Notes: a model not told the origin generated them from the letters alone. A stretch of 64,000 bases of DNA from Sphingobacteriaceae bacterium (GCA_947460875.1 CANHGR010000002.1:62001-126000), one strand, 5' to 3'; numbered from the stretch's first letter, positions 8,380 to 17,897 are shown. Translations and numbers: made by a program.

Positions 8380-8575
8380 GGGTATAATTGTTTGTATTTC
8401 GTAATGAGTAGTTAGAACGTGGAGCTTAAGTTAAACGCTCTTCTGGCCTTATTCTTTCTAAATTCGGCATTCATGCTAACGTCAACTTCTAAATTTCGCG
8501 CTTTTTTATTGCCGACTCTTATAGAAATCTACTAACTTAGTCGATATTGAATATTCGTTTTACTTAAAATTAAAC
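8380..8575. other. Intergenic region before the peroxiredoxin gene
   Basis: No confident gene. On the minus strand, 8412-8528 is open without a start codon and would encode a basic 38-residue stretch ending NLSSTF, which resembles the end of an outer-membrane protein. It is too short to call. No clear promoter boxes were found for the downstream gene. Confidence 0.3.
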
Positions 8576-9214
8576 ATGATGGGCTTACGATTAGGTGATG
8601 CAGCACCAAACTTCAGAGCAATGACTTCGCAAGGCGAAATCGACTTTTACGAGTATGTGGGCGATAGCTGGGCTGTTTTGTTTTCACACCCGGCAGATTA
8701 TACTCCTGTTTGCACTACTGAGCTCGGTAAGACAGCGTCTCTGAAAGAAGAATTTGATAAACGTAATGTAAAAGTGATCGCACTGAGCGTTGATCCTATC
8801 GATAAACATCATGGATGGATTAATGACATCAATGAGACACAAAATGTTGAGGTTAATTTTCCAATTGTCGCCGACGAAGATAGAAAGGTTGCAGAAGCAT
8901 ATGATATGATTCATCCCAATGCTTCCTTGACAGCAACCGTACGTTCATTATTTATCATTGGCCCGGATAAAACTGTTAAACTGATGATCACCTATCCAGC
9001 TTCAACCGGAAGAAATTTTCAGGAAATACTTAGGGTAATAGATTCACTGCAGCTTACGGCTAAATATAGTGTAGCTACACCGGCGGATTGGAAAGATGGC
9101 GAGGACGTTATCGTGGTGCCCGCAATTAAAACGGAAGATATTCCGGCTAAATTTCCAAAAGGATTTACTGAAATTAAGCCATACTTAAGGACGACTCCGC
9201 AACCTAATAAATAG
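8576..9214 (+). CDS. 1-Cys peroxiredoxin (Prx6-type)
   Basis: A thiol peroxidase that reduces hydrogen peroxide and organic peroxides. The AhpC/TSA fold opens LRLGDAAPNFRAMTSQG. The peroxidatic Cys lies in HPADYTPVCTTELG (Cys46, or Cys45 from the second Met). The Prx6-type long C-terminal part follows (TGRNFQEILRVIDSLQLTAKYSVATPADWKDGEDVIVVP). There is no other Cys in its 212 residues, so it must be the 1-Cys mechanism with an external thiol reductant. Two consecutive ATGs (8576 and 8579) are possible starts; family members usually begin MGLRLGD, which favours 8579. It is monocistronic, with no reductase gene nearby. Confidence 0.92.
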   Translation: MMGLRLGDAAPNFRAMTSQGEIDFYEYVGDSWAVLFSHPADYTPVCTTELGKTASLKEEFDKRNVKVIALSVDPIDKHHGWINDINETQNVEVNFPIVADEDRKVAEAYDMIHPNASLTATVRSLFIIGPDKTVKLMITYPASTGRNFQEILRVIDSLQLTAKYSVATPADWKDGEDVIVVPAIKTEDIPAKFPKGFTEIKPYLRTTPQPNK

Positions 9215-9270
9215 TAATTTTTTCCTTTTTCAAAAATTTTATAAACTATTCCATATTTCCGATAAATATA

Positions 9271-9278
9271 TATCTTTG
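9271..9278 (+). promoter_or_regulatory. Putative -7 box of the cold-shock gene
   Basis: TATCTTTG is a perfect TAnnTTTG. If used, it gives a leader of roughly 90 bases containing a hairpin (AATTCTG at 9303-9309 with CAGAATT at 9326-9332). Long structured leaders are typical of cold-shock genes. No good -33 box is visible. Confidence 0.4.
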
Positions 9279-9376
9279 ATTAAGCGTGTATCAACTGCTT
9301 CAAATTCTGCTACTTAGGTAATCATCAGAATTATATTTGCCTGGAGATACATCACATTACTAATACTTAATTATTT

Positions 9377-9574
9377 ATGAAAACTGGAAAAGTAAAATGG
9401 TTTAACAACCAAAAAGGTTATGGTTTTATTGTACAGGACGATGGAAAAGACATTTTTGTGCATTTTAAGGACGTTGAGGGAGGTGTGAATGGATTGCGCG
9501 ACAATGACGAAGTAGAGTTTGAAGTTGAAGAAGGTAAAAAAGGCTTACAAGCGATTAATGTGAAGAAAGTTTAG
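9377..9574 (+). CDS. Cold-shock protein (CspA family)
   Basis: A 65-residue single cold-shock domain beginning MKTGKVKWFNNQKGYGFI. The RNA-binding motifs RNP1 (KGYGFI) and RNP2 (DIFVHF) are intact. It binds single-stranded RNA or DNA and acts as an RNA chaperone. A leader of up to 162 bases without a gene precedes it, and a strong terminator follows. Whether it is truly cold-induced cannot be told from the sequence. Confidence 0.95.
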   Translation: MKTGKVKWFNNQKGYGFIVQDDGKDIFVHFKDVEGGVNGLRDNDEVEFEVEEGKKGLQAINVKKV

Positions 9575-9597
9575 AATGATCCAACCATAAAGAAGCC

Positions 9598-9630
9598 AAG
9601 AGTCTCGAAATCACGAGGCTCTTTTTTTTT
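9598..9630. terminator. Terminator after the cold-shock gene
   Basis: AAGAGTCTCG, a six-base loop, CGAGGCTCTT, then a run of T. The stem is 10 bp with one G-T pair. It sits between convergent genes; the T-run serves the plus strand and overlaps the last codons of the methyltransferase gene. Confidence 0.85.
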
Positions 9631-10807
9631 ACACTCTTTTGGCATGAATTGTAATCAGCTTATTATCTAAACCGGTTGTAAAAAATAGATAGTCATCCCC
9701 TCCGTCGCTTAAGCCATGCTTTTTTTTCAATTCAGCAGTCGATAAGGGGAAGTTTCGGGCGATTATATTGGCTTTCTTCAGGTGGCTATTTTTAATAAAT
9801 ATTTTATAGCTCATTGAGCTTATAACCCTAAATATACGTCCGATAAATTCTTTTTTTAATTCGTTTGACGTGTATAAATGTGTGTTGATGTGAAGTTTTT
9901 GGATGCCATACCTCTTGGCGATCAACTTAAAACAGCCTGCCTTTAGCAAGGCTACATCTGGTTCGTATAGGATTTGAAGCGGCTCCGAGTAGTTTTCAAG
10001 TGTAAGCGCCTTTTCTTCAGATCGATCAAAAGAGAAAATCTGCTGTTCGGTATTGTTTATGGCAACGCTGAAAATCCGGACTTCACCTATGAAAGCCCTG
10101 TCAATTATCCAAAGTATCTCTTTGCAGTCGTTTTTAACGCTTAAAACATGAATTTCACTTACTTGCTGTAACTGTTGTAGTCCAGATTGAAGATCGAGAA
10201 GGGGTGAAGTCTTTAAGATGACCCGATTAGCTTTCGCAAGCATAAGATTCAAATTCTTTGTAATATCCGGCTCACAATCTTTCAACATAAAAACTTTATT
10301 GGTTTTTACTCTCCGGGAAGGATCTAAATACACGGTATCAATTGTTTCTTTTGTACTTAGAAGGTAATCCACGCCATCCCCAATGAAAAAATGGATATTA
10401 TCCGCGTTAAGTAAAGAACTGTTATGAACAGCGATTTCAGACAAGGACGTATCTTTTTCGCAGTGAATAACTTGTTTAATCGTAGTTGAAAAATGAACGC
10501 TATCTACTCCATAACCACCTGTAATATCGATCAACTTGGCGCCGTGCGCCAGTTGGCTTTTGTATGCTGCTGTTGCTTCGGATGAAGCCTGTTCCATCGA
10601 AAGCTTGGCAGGATAATAAATATTTGGCGTACTAAACCAGCGTGGAAGTTTTTTTTCTGCACGCTTTTTGACGTCTATCTGTTCTGCAATCTCTTTGCTA
10701 CTTACGTTGTTAAACGGACTTTTACCCAAAAGGATAGCTATAATGTCATCATTTAGATGATCATTGATGTATTGCTGGACCTCCTTCTGTAATATCGCCT
10801 TGTTCAA
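9629..10807 (-). CDS. Class I SAM methyltransferase with C-terminal THUMP-like domain
   Basis: A 392-residue protein typical of Bacteroidota. After a helical N-terminal part (FSTPNIYYPAKLSMEQASSE) comes a Rossmann methyltransferase core with LIDITGGYGVDSVHF as SAM motif I, CEKD at the end of beta-2, and a DPSRR motif in place of the usual DPPY. The C-terminal third fits the THUMP-like domain found in this family. The THUMP connection suggests an RNA substrate (tRNA or rRNA), but the target is unknown to me. It is the last gene of the minus-strand group yggS-GNAT-lysC-methyltransferase and begins one base after the lysC stop. Confidence 0.78.
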   Translation of the reverse strand: MNKAILQKEVQQYINDHLNDDIIAILLGKSPFNNVSSKEIAEQIDVKKRAEKKLPRWFSTPNIYYPAKLSMEQASSEATAAYKSQLAHGAKLIDITGGYGVDSVHFSTTIKQVIHCEKDTSLSEIAVHNSSLLNADNIHFFIGDGVDYLLSTKETIDTVYLDPSRRVKTNKVFMLKDCEPDITKNLNLMLAKANRVILKTSPLLDLQSGLQQLQQVSEIHVLSVKNDCKEILWIIDRAFIGEVRIFSVAINNTEQQIFSFDRSEEKALTLENYSEPLQILYEPDVALLKAGCFKLIAKRYGIQKLHINTHLYTSNELKKEFIGRIFRVISSMSYKIFIKNSHLKKANIIARNFPLSTAELKKKHGLSDGGDDYLFFTTGLDNKLITIHAKRV

Positions 10808-10808
10808 T

Positions 10809-12077
10809 CTATTGTTTTAATACCATTTGAGCGGTGTTGCGACTAAGTTGTTGAAGTAATACGGTTTTGCCTGAACATAGTTTATCCACAGTTTTCTGCT
10901 CATAATGCCGAACTGTAATTAATTGTAAGCCATTGTTGTATTTTAATTGATAATTAGTCCCAAGAGCTTTAAAAAGGGCTTCCGCTGAATTGTCATCTGA
11001 ATCAAAGCAAACGGTAAAGCTTATCGCAGATAACTGCATTGCATTAATCTTGACGCGGTACGTCGAAAAAGTACTAAAGATTATGCTTAAGTGTTCTTCC
11101 GATATAAAGGAAAAATCTTTTGACGATATCGAAACCAGTGTTTGATTTTCCTTAACGATTATCGCGGGAATATAGTCTGTAATAGTTGCATCGCTACTTA
11201 TTTTGGTGCCGTTTTCGTTTGGCGATTTGAACGGCTTGACAAACAGTGGAATATTGGCATTCTTAAGCGGTTTGATAGTTTTAGCATGGATAACAGTTGC
11301 TCCAAAATAGGTCATCTCAAGGGCTTCTAAATACGATAATTCAGGATATTTTACGGTATCCGTGAAGATTTTCGGGTCAGCATTTAGTACCCCTGGAACA
11401 TCTTTCCAAATTGTAACCGCCGCAGCATCAAGGCAGGTTGCAAATATTGCTGCAGAATAATCGGAGCCTTCGCGACCCAGAGTAGTGCTATAATTCTCTG
11501 AAGTGCCGCCAATAAAACCCTGCGTAACGATAAATTGGTCGTTTAATATAGATGGAAGATCCTTTTGAATAGCGCTTTTTGTCCTGTGCCAGTTAACAAT
11601 TCCTTCCTTATAAGTATTATCTGTTTGAATATAATTGCGGGCATCCACCCATTTGTTGTTTAGGCCGGAGTATTGTAGATAGGCGCTAACAATCCGAGTA
11701 GATACAAGTTCGCCTATTGATACTATTTGGTCGTACACAAATGCAGCATCGGGATGACATTCTTCTTCTAAAATCCACTCTATTTCTACAAATACGTTGG
11801 CTATATCGTCAAAAATAGGATGTTTAGCGTCAAATAAATCCGACAGGATATTGTCATGATATTTTCTAATTGTTGCTAAAACTTGTTCGGCGGCAGGATC
11901 GGCATGTAGATAAAGCTTCGTTAACTCTTCAAGTTTGTTTGTAGTTTTATCGATAGCAGAAACAACAATTAATATTTTCTTGTCTCTATTGAGTGCAATT
12001 ATTTCCTTCAAGTTACGGATACCGTCAGCGTCTTTAACCGAGGCGCCACCAAACTTATATACTTGAATTTCAGTCAT
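10809..12077 (-). CDS. lysC: Aspartate kinase (monofunctional)
   Basis: Phosphorylates aspartate, the first step towards lysine, threonine, methionine and diaminopimelate. The kinase signature KFGGASV is near residue 8. GREGSDYSAA forms the Asp/ATP site. WKDVPGVLNADP and SYLEALEMTYFGATVIHAKTI follow. C-terminal ACT-type regulatory domains start about residue 300. It is 422 residues with no homoserine dehydrogenase fusion. It sits 9 bases downstream of the GNAT gene and 1 base before the methyltransferase gene. No leader or riboswitch is visible because it is inside an operon. Confidence 0.93.
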   Translation of the reverse strand: MTEIQVYKFGGASVKDADGIRNLKEIIALNRDKKILIVVSAIDKTTNKLEELTKLYLHADPAAEQVLATIRKYHDNILSDLFDAKHPIFDDIANVFVEIEWILEEECHPDAAFVYDQIVSIGELVSTRIVSAYLQYSGLNNKWVDARNYIQTDNTYKEGIVNWHRTKSAIQKDLPSILNDQFIVTQGFIGGTSENYSTTLGREGSDYSAAIFATCLDAAAVTIWKDVPGVLNADPKIFTDTVKYPELSYLEALEMTYFGATVIHAKTIKPLKNANIPLFVKPFKSPNENGTKISSDATITDYIPAIIVKENQTLVSISSKDFSFISEEHLSIIFSTFSTYRVKINAMQLSAISFTVCFDSDDNSAEALFKALGTNYQLKYNNGLQLITVRHYEQKTVDKLCSGKTVLLQQLSRNTAQMVLKQ

Positions 12078-12086
12078 TAATTTAGC

Positions 12087-12572
12087 TTATCTCTCAGTCA
12101 ATAAAAGAATTTTTTCCCTGCTAAGCGATCCATTTAGCCATTCCGAATCGATGTGTGCAGCATACTTATTGTAAAAATTAATTGCCGGTGTATTCCAATC
12201 TAGCACCTGCCAGTTCATTCCGTTAAATCCCCCATCTTTGGCTTCGACTAGTATTCGATTGAATAATGCTTTTCCTATTCCTTTTCCACGCATATCTTGC
12301 GTTACTAAAATGTCTTCGAGATATAAACGCTGGCCTTTCCATGTTGAATAACGAATATAGTACAGTGCAAATCCCTCTATTCGTACGGCGCTTTCTGCTA
12401 CAAAAGCCTTCCAGACCGGTTTGGTTCCAAATCCATCTTGTTTAAATTCTGCAAGCGTCAAGGTAACTTCATTCGGGTACTTTTCATACTCGGCAAGCTC
12501 CTGTATTAGTTCTAGAATTTTTTGGCAGTCGCTTTCGACGGCTCGTCGGATATTAATGCTGATCGGGTTCAT
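12087..12572 (-). CDS. GNAT family N-acetyltransferase (SSAT-like)
   Basis: A 161-residue acetyl-CoA-dependent acetyltransferase. The opening IRRAVESDCQKILELIQELAEYEKYP and the motif LYLEDILVTQDMRGKGIGKALFNRI (motif A, acetyl-CoA pyrophosphate loop Q/R-x-x-G-x-G) resemble the diamine/thialysine (SSAT-like) branch. WQVLDWNTPAINFYNKY is the usual motif B. The substrate is not proven; small amines or amino acids are plausible. Its ATG shares one base with the yggS stop (TAATG), indicating translational coupling. Confidence 0.85.
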   Translation of the reverse strand: MNPISINIRRAVESDCQKILELIQELAEYEKYPNEVTLTLAEFKQDGFGTKPVWKAFVAESAVRIEGFALYYIRYSTWKGQRLYLEDILVTQDMRGKGIGKALFNRILVEAKDGGFNGMNWQVLDWNTPAINFYNKYAAHIDSEWLNGSLSREKILLLTER

Positions 12573-13237
12573 TAACGGTCACCAAATATTGTGCTTCCAA
12601 TTCTGACCATGGTACTTCCTTGTTCTATCGCAATTTTGTAGTCTGAAGACATTCCCATTGATATTTCTTTGAAAGAATCCTGTTTACGAAAAAAGCTTTG
12701 TTTTAAACCCTTAAAGAAAGTAGAAAGCTCATAAAACTCGTCTTTAATTTTTTTAGCGTTCGCAGAGTTTGTGGAAATACCCATTAATCCAACAATACGG
12801 ACATTTTCTAATACTTCGTATTCGCTTGATCTAAGCAATTCGATCGCTTCATCGAAGCCGAGACCAAACTTAGTTTCCTCATCAGCAATATATATTTCAA
12901 GCAAGCAATCTATTATTCTGCCGACTTTTGCGGCATGTTTATTTATTTCCTGCAGCAGCTTCAAGCTATCAACAGAATGAATCATCGATACAAACGGAGC
13001 AATGTATTTTACCTTATTTGTTTGCAAGTGCCCAATTAAGTGCCATTGTATATCTTTTGGCAAGTGCTCATATTTTTCTACTAATTCCTGTACTCTATTT
13101 TCGCCAAAAAAACGATGACCGGCATCGTAGGCTTCTTTAATTGCATCTAGGCCTTTGTTTTTTGAAACTGCGATCAGAGTCACGTTCAATAGTTCAACTT
13201 CTTTCTTTAGCGATGATAAATTGGCTGTAATGCTCAT
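12572..13237 (-). CDS. yggS: YggS/PROSC family pyridoxal-phosphate homeostasis protein
   Basis: A PLP-binding protein without known catalytic activity that buffers PLP and affects amino-acid and 2-oxobutyrate metabolism. The PLP lysine is Lys26 in AVSKNK. GENRVQELVEKYE and IQWHLIGHLQTNKVK are the family signatures. GLMGISTNSAN and SMGMSSDYKIAIEQGSTMVRIGSTIFG complete the alanine-racemase-like TIM barrel. It is 221 residues and first in a four-gene minus-strand operon. It is divergent from the DUF4296 gene across only 39 bases, which must hold both promoters. Confidence 0.93.
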   Translation of the reverse strand: MSITANLSSLKKEVELLNVTLIAVSKNKGLDAIKEAYDAGHRFFGENRVQELVEKYEHLPKDIQWHLIGHLQTNKVKYIAPFVSMIHSVDSLKLLQEINKHAAKVGRIIDCLLEIYIADEETKFGLGFDEAIELLRSSEYEVLENVRIVGLMGISTNSANAKKIKDEFYELSTFFKGLKQSFFRKQDSFKEISMGMSSDYKIAIEQGSTMVRIGSTIFGDR

Positions 13238-13276
13238 TAATATGTATTTTTAACGCGATAACGGCTAAATTAACAA

Positions 13277-13624
13277 ATGAAGCGCTTACTTTCGGTGTTT
13301 TTAATATTGATTTTTTTAATTTCCTGTAACAGAGACGGCGCCCCTGTGGGTGTCATCGCGGAAGAAAAGATGATTAGTTTACTCACTGATATTCACTTAA
13401 TAGACGGATACATTTTAAATGTGCTACAAGACACCATAAAACCCAGTGCCGCCGGTTTGCACGAGTCAGTTTTCAAGAAACACAAAACTGATTCTATTCA
13501 GTTTAGAAAAAGCATGCAGTTCTATTCTCAAAATCCGGATAAATTAAGGTTAATGTATGAAAAAGTTACGGCAAACCTGGACACTTTACGCAATGAATTC
13601 TTACGGGAGAAACTAACTAAATAG
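13277..13624 (+). CDS. DUF4296 lipoprotein
   Basis: A small lipoprotein: signal peptide MKRLLSVFLILIFLISC with the lipid-attached Cys17, then a helical 98-residue domain (EEKMISLLTDIHLIDGYI ... KHKTDSIQFRKSMQFYSQNPDKL) matching DUF4296, a family confined to Bacteroidota with no known function. The stop codon is followed immediately by the mutS2 ATG (TAGATG), so the two are almost certainly cotranslated. Confidence 0.85.
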   Translation: MKRLLSVFLILIFLISCNRDGAPVGVIAEEKMISLLTDIHLIDGYILNVLQDTIKPSAAGLHESVFKKHKTDSIQFRKSMQFYSQNPDKLRLMYEKVTANLDTLRNEFLREKLTK

Positions 13625-15988
13625 ATGATTTACCCCGCCAATGCCGCTGACAAATTAGGATTTACCGAAATTTCGGCCCTTATTAAATCAAAATGCCTTA
13701 GCGAAATGGGTAGTGATATGGTTGATAAGGTGCAGTTTATGTCGCGTTTTGATCATATTAGTAAGTTTCTCAATCAAACTAACGAGTTCAAAAACATTCT
13801 GGAGAACGATGCTCCGCTGCATATTCACCATCTCTTTAATATAAAATCGCTTGCGGAAAAAATTAGGGTTGAGGGAACCTTCTTAACAGAAGAAGAATCT
13901 TTTCAGGTGTTACTGTCGCTTAATACTGTCTTTTCGGTTATTCATTATTTTAATGAACGTGAAAAGCGATATCCCAATCTGGAAGCATTGTTTGAGCATC
14001 TGCCAATCGAAAAGAATATCGTTAAAGAAATTGAGCAGGTTATTGACATAAAAGGTAGAATGAAGCCCAATGCATCGAAGGCTCTTCAGGAGTTAACCGC
14101 CGCTATTTCAAAAGCGGAATCTGAAGCTCGTAAAAAAATCGACCAACTATACAAAAACGCACAATCCAGTGGTTGGACGGCAGATGGCAGCTTGACTGTG
14201 AGAGACGGCCGAGTTTGTATCCCGATTCTGGCCGAAAATAAGAGGAAGGTAAAGGGCTTTATCCATGATGAGTCTTCATCCGGACAAACAGTTTATATTG
14301 AGCCTGAAGAAGTTTTCTATCTGAACAATCAAATAAGGGATCTGGAATTTGAGAAAAGACGAGAGATTATAAAAATATTGACGGCATTAACCGACAGGCT
14401 AAGGCCCTACGCTCCCCTGTTTGTTTCGTATAACAGCCTACTAACAAAGCTCGATTTTGTCCGTGCTAAGGCACTATTTGCGATAGATATTGATGCCGAA
14501 ATGCCTGAATTACTTGAAACTTCGGAGCTTAATCTAATCAATGCACGGCATCCGCTACTGCTGCTAAATATGAAGAAAGAGCAAAAAACTGTTGTTCCAT
14601 TGAACATCAATATAGATCATCTTCAACGTGTAGTGGTGGTATCCGGACCAAATGCAGGAGGGAAGTCGGTTTGTTTGAAAACCGTAGGTTTATTGCAAAT
14701 GATGCTGCAATCAGGTTTATTGATTCCGGTAGATCCATATTCGAAAGTTGGCATTTTCAAGCAGATTTTTGCGGATATTGGTGACGATCAGTCCATAGAA
14801 AGTGATTTGAGCACCTACAGCGCTCATTTGTCAAAAATGAATTACTTCGTGGAGCGTGCTAACGCGAAGACCTTAGTGCTTATAGACGAATTTGGAACTG
14901 GAACTGATCCTCAGTTTGGGGGGGCGATTGCAGAAGCTGTACTGGAAGTATTGAATCAAAAAAAAATCCGTGGTGTGATAACGACTCACTATTCAAACTT
15001 AAAGATTTTTGCTAACGCTGCCGAAGGACTTGAAAATGCCTCCATGATGTTCAACAATGCAGAAATGCAGCCAATGTACATTCTAGAAATGGGTAAGCCC
15101 GGCAGTTCATACGCGTTTGAGATTGCTCAAAAAATTGGTTTGCCCCAGCGAGTACTTGACAGAGCTAAGAGTAAAATAGGTATTCAGCAAAAGAAAATTG
15201 ATACACTGTTGGTTGATCTTGAAAGAGATAAAAAAGAACTTCTCGATAGCAAAATATCGACAGATAAGCAGCAAAAGCAAGTAAGAGTGCTGATTGATGA
15301 AAATGAGAAACTGAAGTCATATCTGGAAGAAAATAAAAAGAGTATTTTGAAAGAAGCGAAGTTAGAAGCCCAGAATATTATTCAAAATGCTAATAAACTA
15401 ATAGAGAACACCATTGCTGAAATAATAGAAAATAAAGCCGACAAACAGGTTACCCGTGTCTTACGCGAGAATTTACAAAAGGAGTTAACTAAGAATCAGA
15501 TTAAGGAAATCGCGAATCCCATTCAGGACTTGAAGGTTGAACTTCTCCAAGGTGATTGGGTAAAACTATCAGGTTCTGAAACACTAGCACAAGTTTTAGA
15601 TATTTCGAAAGAGAACGTGGTTTTAGCTATTGGCAATTTACGATCGGTCGTAAAACGTAATAAAGTTGAAAAAGTGTCGCACAAGGAAGTTCCGAAAGCG
15701 ATGCGCTCATATTCCTCCCAAATTACAGAAAGCGTTTTACAATTTAAGCCTGAAATTGATGTCAGAGGAATGAGGGGCGAAGAGGCTTTGTATGAAATTG
15801 AAAAATATTTCGACCGTGCATTGATGATGAGCTTTCCGAGCATTAAAATCATTCATGGGAAAGGTGATGGCATCTTAAGAAAGCTGATTAGAAACTATTT
15901 TAAGAAATATTCGCAAGTTAGTCATATGGAAGATGAGCATGCCGATAGGGGTGGCGACGGTATAACCTATGTTTTTTTGAAGGCCTAA
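13625..15988 (+). CDS. mutS2: Endonuclease MutS2
   Basis: A MutS-family ATPase with a C-terminal Smr nuclease domain. In different bacteria it suppresses homologous recombination or resolves collided ribosomes. The Walker A motif GPNAGGKS is at 341-348, Walker B is LVLIDEFGTGTDP, and the switch is VITTHYSNLK. A long coiled coil spans roughly residues 510-650. The Smr domain (DVRGMRGEEALYEIEKYFD ... IKIIHGKGDGILRKLIRNYF) ends the protein. The nucleolytic-type DxR and HGxG motifs are both present. It is 787 residues, full length. It meets the PorE-like gene tail to tail with only 4 bases between. Confidence 0.94.
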   Translation: MIYPANAADKLGFTEISALIKSKCLSEMGSDMVDKVQFMSRFDHISKFLNQTNEFKNILENDAPLHIHHLFNIKSLAEKIRVEGTFLTEEESFQVLLSLNTVFSVIHYFNEREKRYPNLEALFEHLPIEKNIVKEIEQVIDIKGRMKPNASKALQELTAAISKAESEARKKIDQLYKNAQSSGWTADGSLTVRDGRVCIPILAENKRKVKGFIHDESSSGQTVYIEPEEVFYLNNQIRDLEFEKRREIIKILTALTDRLRPYAPLFVSYNSLLTKLDFVRAKALFAIDIDAEMPELLETSELNLINARHPLLLLNMKKEQKTVVPLNINIDHLQRVVVVSGPNAGGKSVCLKTVGLLQMMLQSGLLIPVDPYSKVGIFKQIFADIGDDQSIESDLSTYSAHLSKMNYFVERANAKTLVLIDEFGTGTDPQFGGAIAEAVLEVLNQKKIRGVITTHYSNLKIFANAAEGLENASMMFNNAEMQPMYILEMGKPGSSYAFEIAQKIGLPQRVLDRAKSKIGIQQKKIDTLLVDLERDKKELLDSKISTDKQQKQVRVLIDENEKLKSYLEENKKSILKEAKLEAQNIIQNANKLIENTIAEIIENKADKQVTRVLRENLQKELTKNQIKEIANPIQDLKVELLQGDWVKLSGSETLAQVLDISKENVVLAIGNLRSVVKRNKVEKVSHKEVPKAMRSYSSQITESVLQFKPEIDVRGMRGEEALYEIEKYFDRALMMSFPSIKIIHGKGDGILRKLIRNYFKKYSQVSHMEDEHADRGGDGITYVFLKA

Positions 15989-15992
15989 AGTC

Positions 15993-17897
15993 TTAGTTTC
16001 CTAAAACTAAAAACTCCGTTCGACGGTTATTCTTCCTTCCTTCTTCTGTTGCGTTATCTGCAGTCGGATTTGTTTTACCATATCCTTTTATACTTAATCT
16101 AAAGGGCTGTATATTTCTGTCTATAAGGTATTTATAAACAGAAATAGCTCTTTTTTCTGAGAGAATCTGATTGACCATTGCATCGCCCTCATTATCTGTG
16201 TGCCCTTGAATTTCGATCATAGTTTTAGGATTTGTGTTTAGGAAACTGACCAGCTTTTCCAACTCGGTTTTTGATTCAGGCAGGAGTTCAAACTTGTTCG
16301 TTTCAAAGAAAATATTCCGAAGGGCGACATTCTTTCCGGTTTCAATTTTCTGAAGTGGCACTTCTATTTTATAAGGTTTAAGTGCTAATCTTGAATCTTC
16401 AATCAAAAAATTCTCGGAGTAAAAAAGGTAATTTTCTTTGCTTGCATATAACGCAATTGTTTGTCCGGCAACAAATGGTACAAGAAACTCGCCTGATTCA
16501 TAGTCTGCATGATCCCCGTATAGGATTTTACCCGTTTTTACATTGATCACGCTTATAGCAGCATCAAGTGGTTGTTTCGTCGCCTGATCATAAACTATCC
16601 CCTTTAGGTAGCTCACCGGCATCGGCTGTAACTCGGCAGGAAGTTCGAATGTGTAGATGTCGAGGCCTCCGAGGCCGCCTTCCTGGTCGGAAGCAAAGAA
16701 TGCAGTTTGACCATTTGTGCTAATGCTAAGGCTACTTTCTTCTTTAAATGAATTAATTGGATAACCTAAATTTTTACACCGTTGCCATCTACCTAATGCA
16801 TCTTTTCTGCTTAAAAAGACATCTTTATTTCCAAGACCGGGCCAGCCGTTAGACGAGAAATAGAGCGTTTGATCATCCGGGTGGATAAATGGCGATTGCT
16901 CGTCATAAGGCGTATTTATTTCCGGTCCTAAGTTTTGAGGTTCCGTCCACGTCCCTCCGGCGAGGAGAGATGACTTCCAAATATCGTATCCGCCTAGGCC
17001 ACCTGCCCGAAGGCTTGTGAAATATAGGGTGCTTCCGTCGGCACTTAAGGACGGCTGTGATTCCCATCCCGCTGTATTGACGGGTGCGCCAATATTGTGT
17101 GGGCTTCCCCAATCTTTTCCTTCGCGACGAGAAACATAGATATCGCACCTGCCCATTCCATCGGGTCTGTTACAGCCCGTAAAGAAAAGATACAGCCCAT
17201 CGGGAGATATGTACTGAGCACCTTCATTGGTAGTTAAAGAATTAATGTTCTTACTGAGATAGACCGAAGAATCCCATACTCCATCCTTTTTTGTGCTCTT
17301 AAAAAAATCTTCGTTATTGTTAGCTCTTCGGGTAAAAATCAACGTTTCTTCATCGGCGGTCACTACCGGAAGATATTCATGCTCAGGGCTGTTAATTCCT
17401 TTTCCGGCATTTTGAGGTTTAAATGTAACTGGATTCTGTATCGCTAGTAGACTATATTCGCAATCAGTAATATACTTAGCTGTTATTTTTTTACTTTGTT
17501 CACTAAGATTCGGCGTGGCAGCATATCGTTTAAAATGGATTAATGCGTCTTGATAATCGCCGGTATTTAGCTCACTTGCCCCTAACCCGAAGTAAGTAGC
17601 AGCATAAAATACTGGATTTGTGAAGATTACTCTGCGATAGCATTCTTTTGCAGCATTATAATCTTGCTGCTTGCGATATAAATCTCCTAATTGTTGCCAT
17701 GCTGCAGTAAACTTTGCATCCAGTTTTACAGCCTCTCTAAGCGATTTTATTGCTTCGTATGAAGAATTACCATTAATATATCTGTTCGCGTCATCATAGG
17801 CCTTCTGGGCGGCTCTGTTTGAAGAGCGTCGACTGTTGTCTTGGCCGTACGAAAATACCGAGCAAAAATAGATAGCCAGAATGATTAGGGTCTTCAT
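15993..17897 (-). CDS. TPR / PD40 propeller / CRD / OmpA-domain protein, PorE-like
   Basis: A 634-residue exported protein. The signal peptide MKTLIILAIYFCSVFSYGQ is followed by TPR repeats (about 25-140), a WD40-like PD40 beta-propeller (about 165-420, with repeated LYFTSxRxGGLGGYDIW blades), a carboxypeptidase-regulatory-like beta domain (about 428-500) and a C-terminal OmpA peptidoglycan-binding domain (IEIQGHTDNEGD ... LSEKRAISVYKYL ... GRKNNRRTEF). This order matches PorE, a type IX secretion component proposed to bridge the outer membrane complex and peptidoglycan. Unlike lipoprotein PorE, no lipobox Cys is at the cleavage site. Bacteroidota have several such paralogues, so the role remains open. 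Confidence 0.82.
   Translation of the reverse strand: MKTLIILAIYFCSVFSYGQDNSRRSSNRAAQKAYDDANRYINGNSSYEAIKSLREAVKLDAKFTAAWQQLGDLYRKQQDYNAAKECYRRVIFTNPVFYAATYFGLGASELNTGDYQDALIHFKRYAATPNLSEQSKKITAKYITDCEYSLLAIQNPVTFKPQNAGKGINSPEHEYLPVVTADEETLIFTRRANNNEDFFKSTKKDGVWDSSVYLSKNINSLTTNEGAQYISPDGLYLFFTGCNRPDGMGRCDIYVSRREGKDWGSPHNIGAPVNTAGWESQPSLSADGSTLYFTSLRAGGLGGYDIWKSSLLAGGTWTEPQNLGPEINTPYDEQSPFIHPDDQTLYFSSNGWPGLGNKDVFLSRKDALGRWQRCKNLGYPINSFKEESSLSISTNGQTAFFASDQEGGLGGLDIYTFELPAELQPMPVSYLKGIVYDQATKQPLDAAISVINVKTGKILYGDHADYESGEFLVPFVAGQTIALYASKENYLFYSENFLIEDSRLALKPYKIEVPLQKIETGKNVALRNIFFETNKFELLPESKTELEKLVSFLNTNPKTMIEIQGHTDNEGDAMVNQILSEKRAISVYKYLIDRNIQPFRLSIKGYGKTNPTADNATEEGRKNNRRTEFLVLGN

Noticed and set aside
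8412-8528. Minus-strand stop-free stretch upstream of the peroxiredoxin gene
   Set aside because: Thirty-eight codons without a proper start; the barrel-like ending NLSSTF is too little evidence for a gene or remnant.
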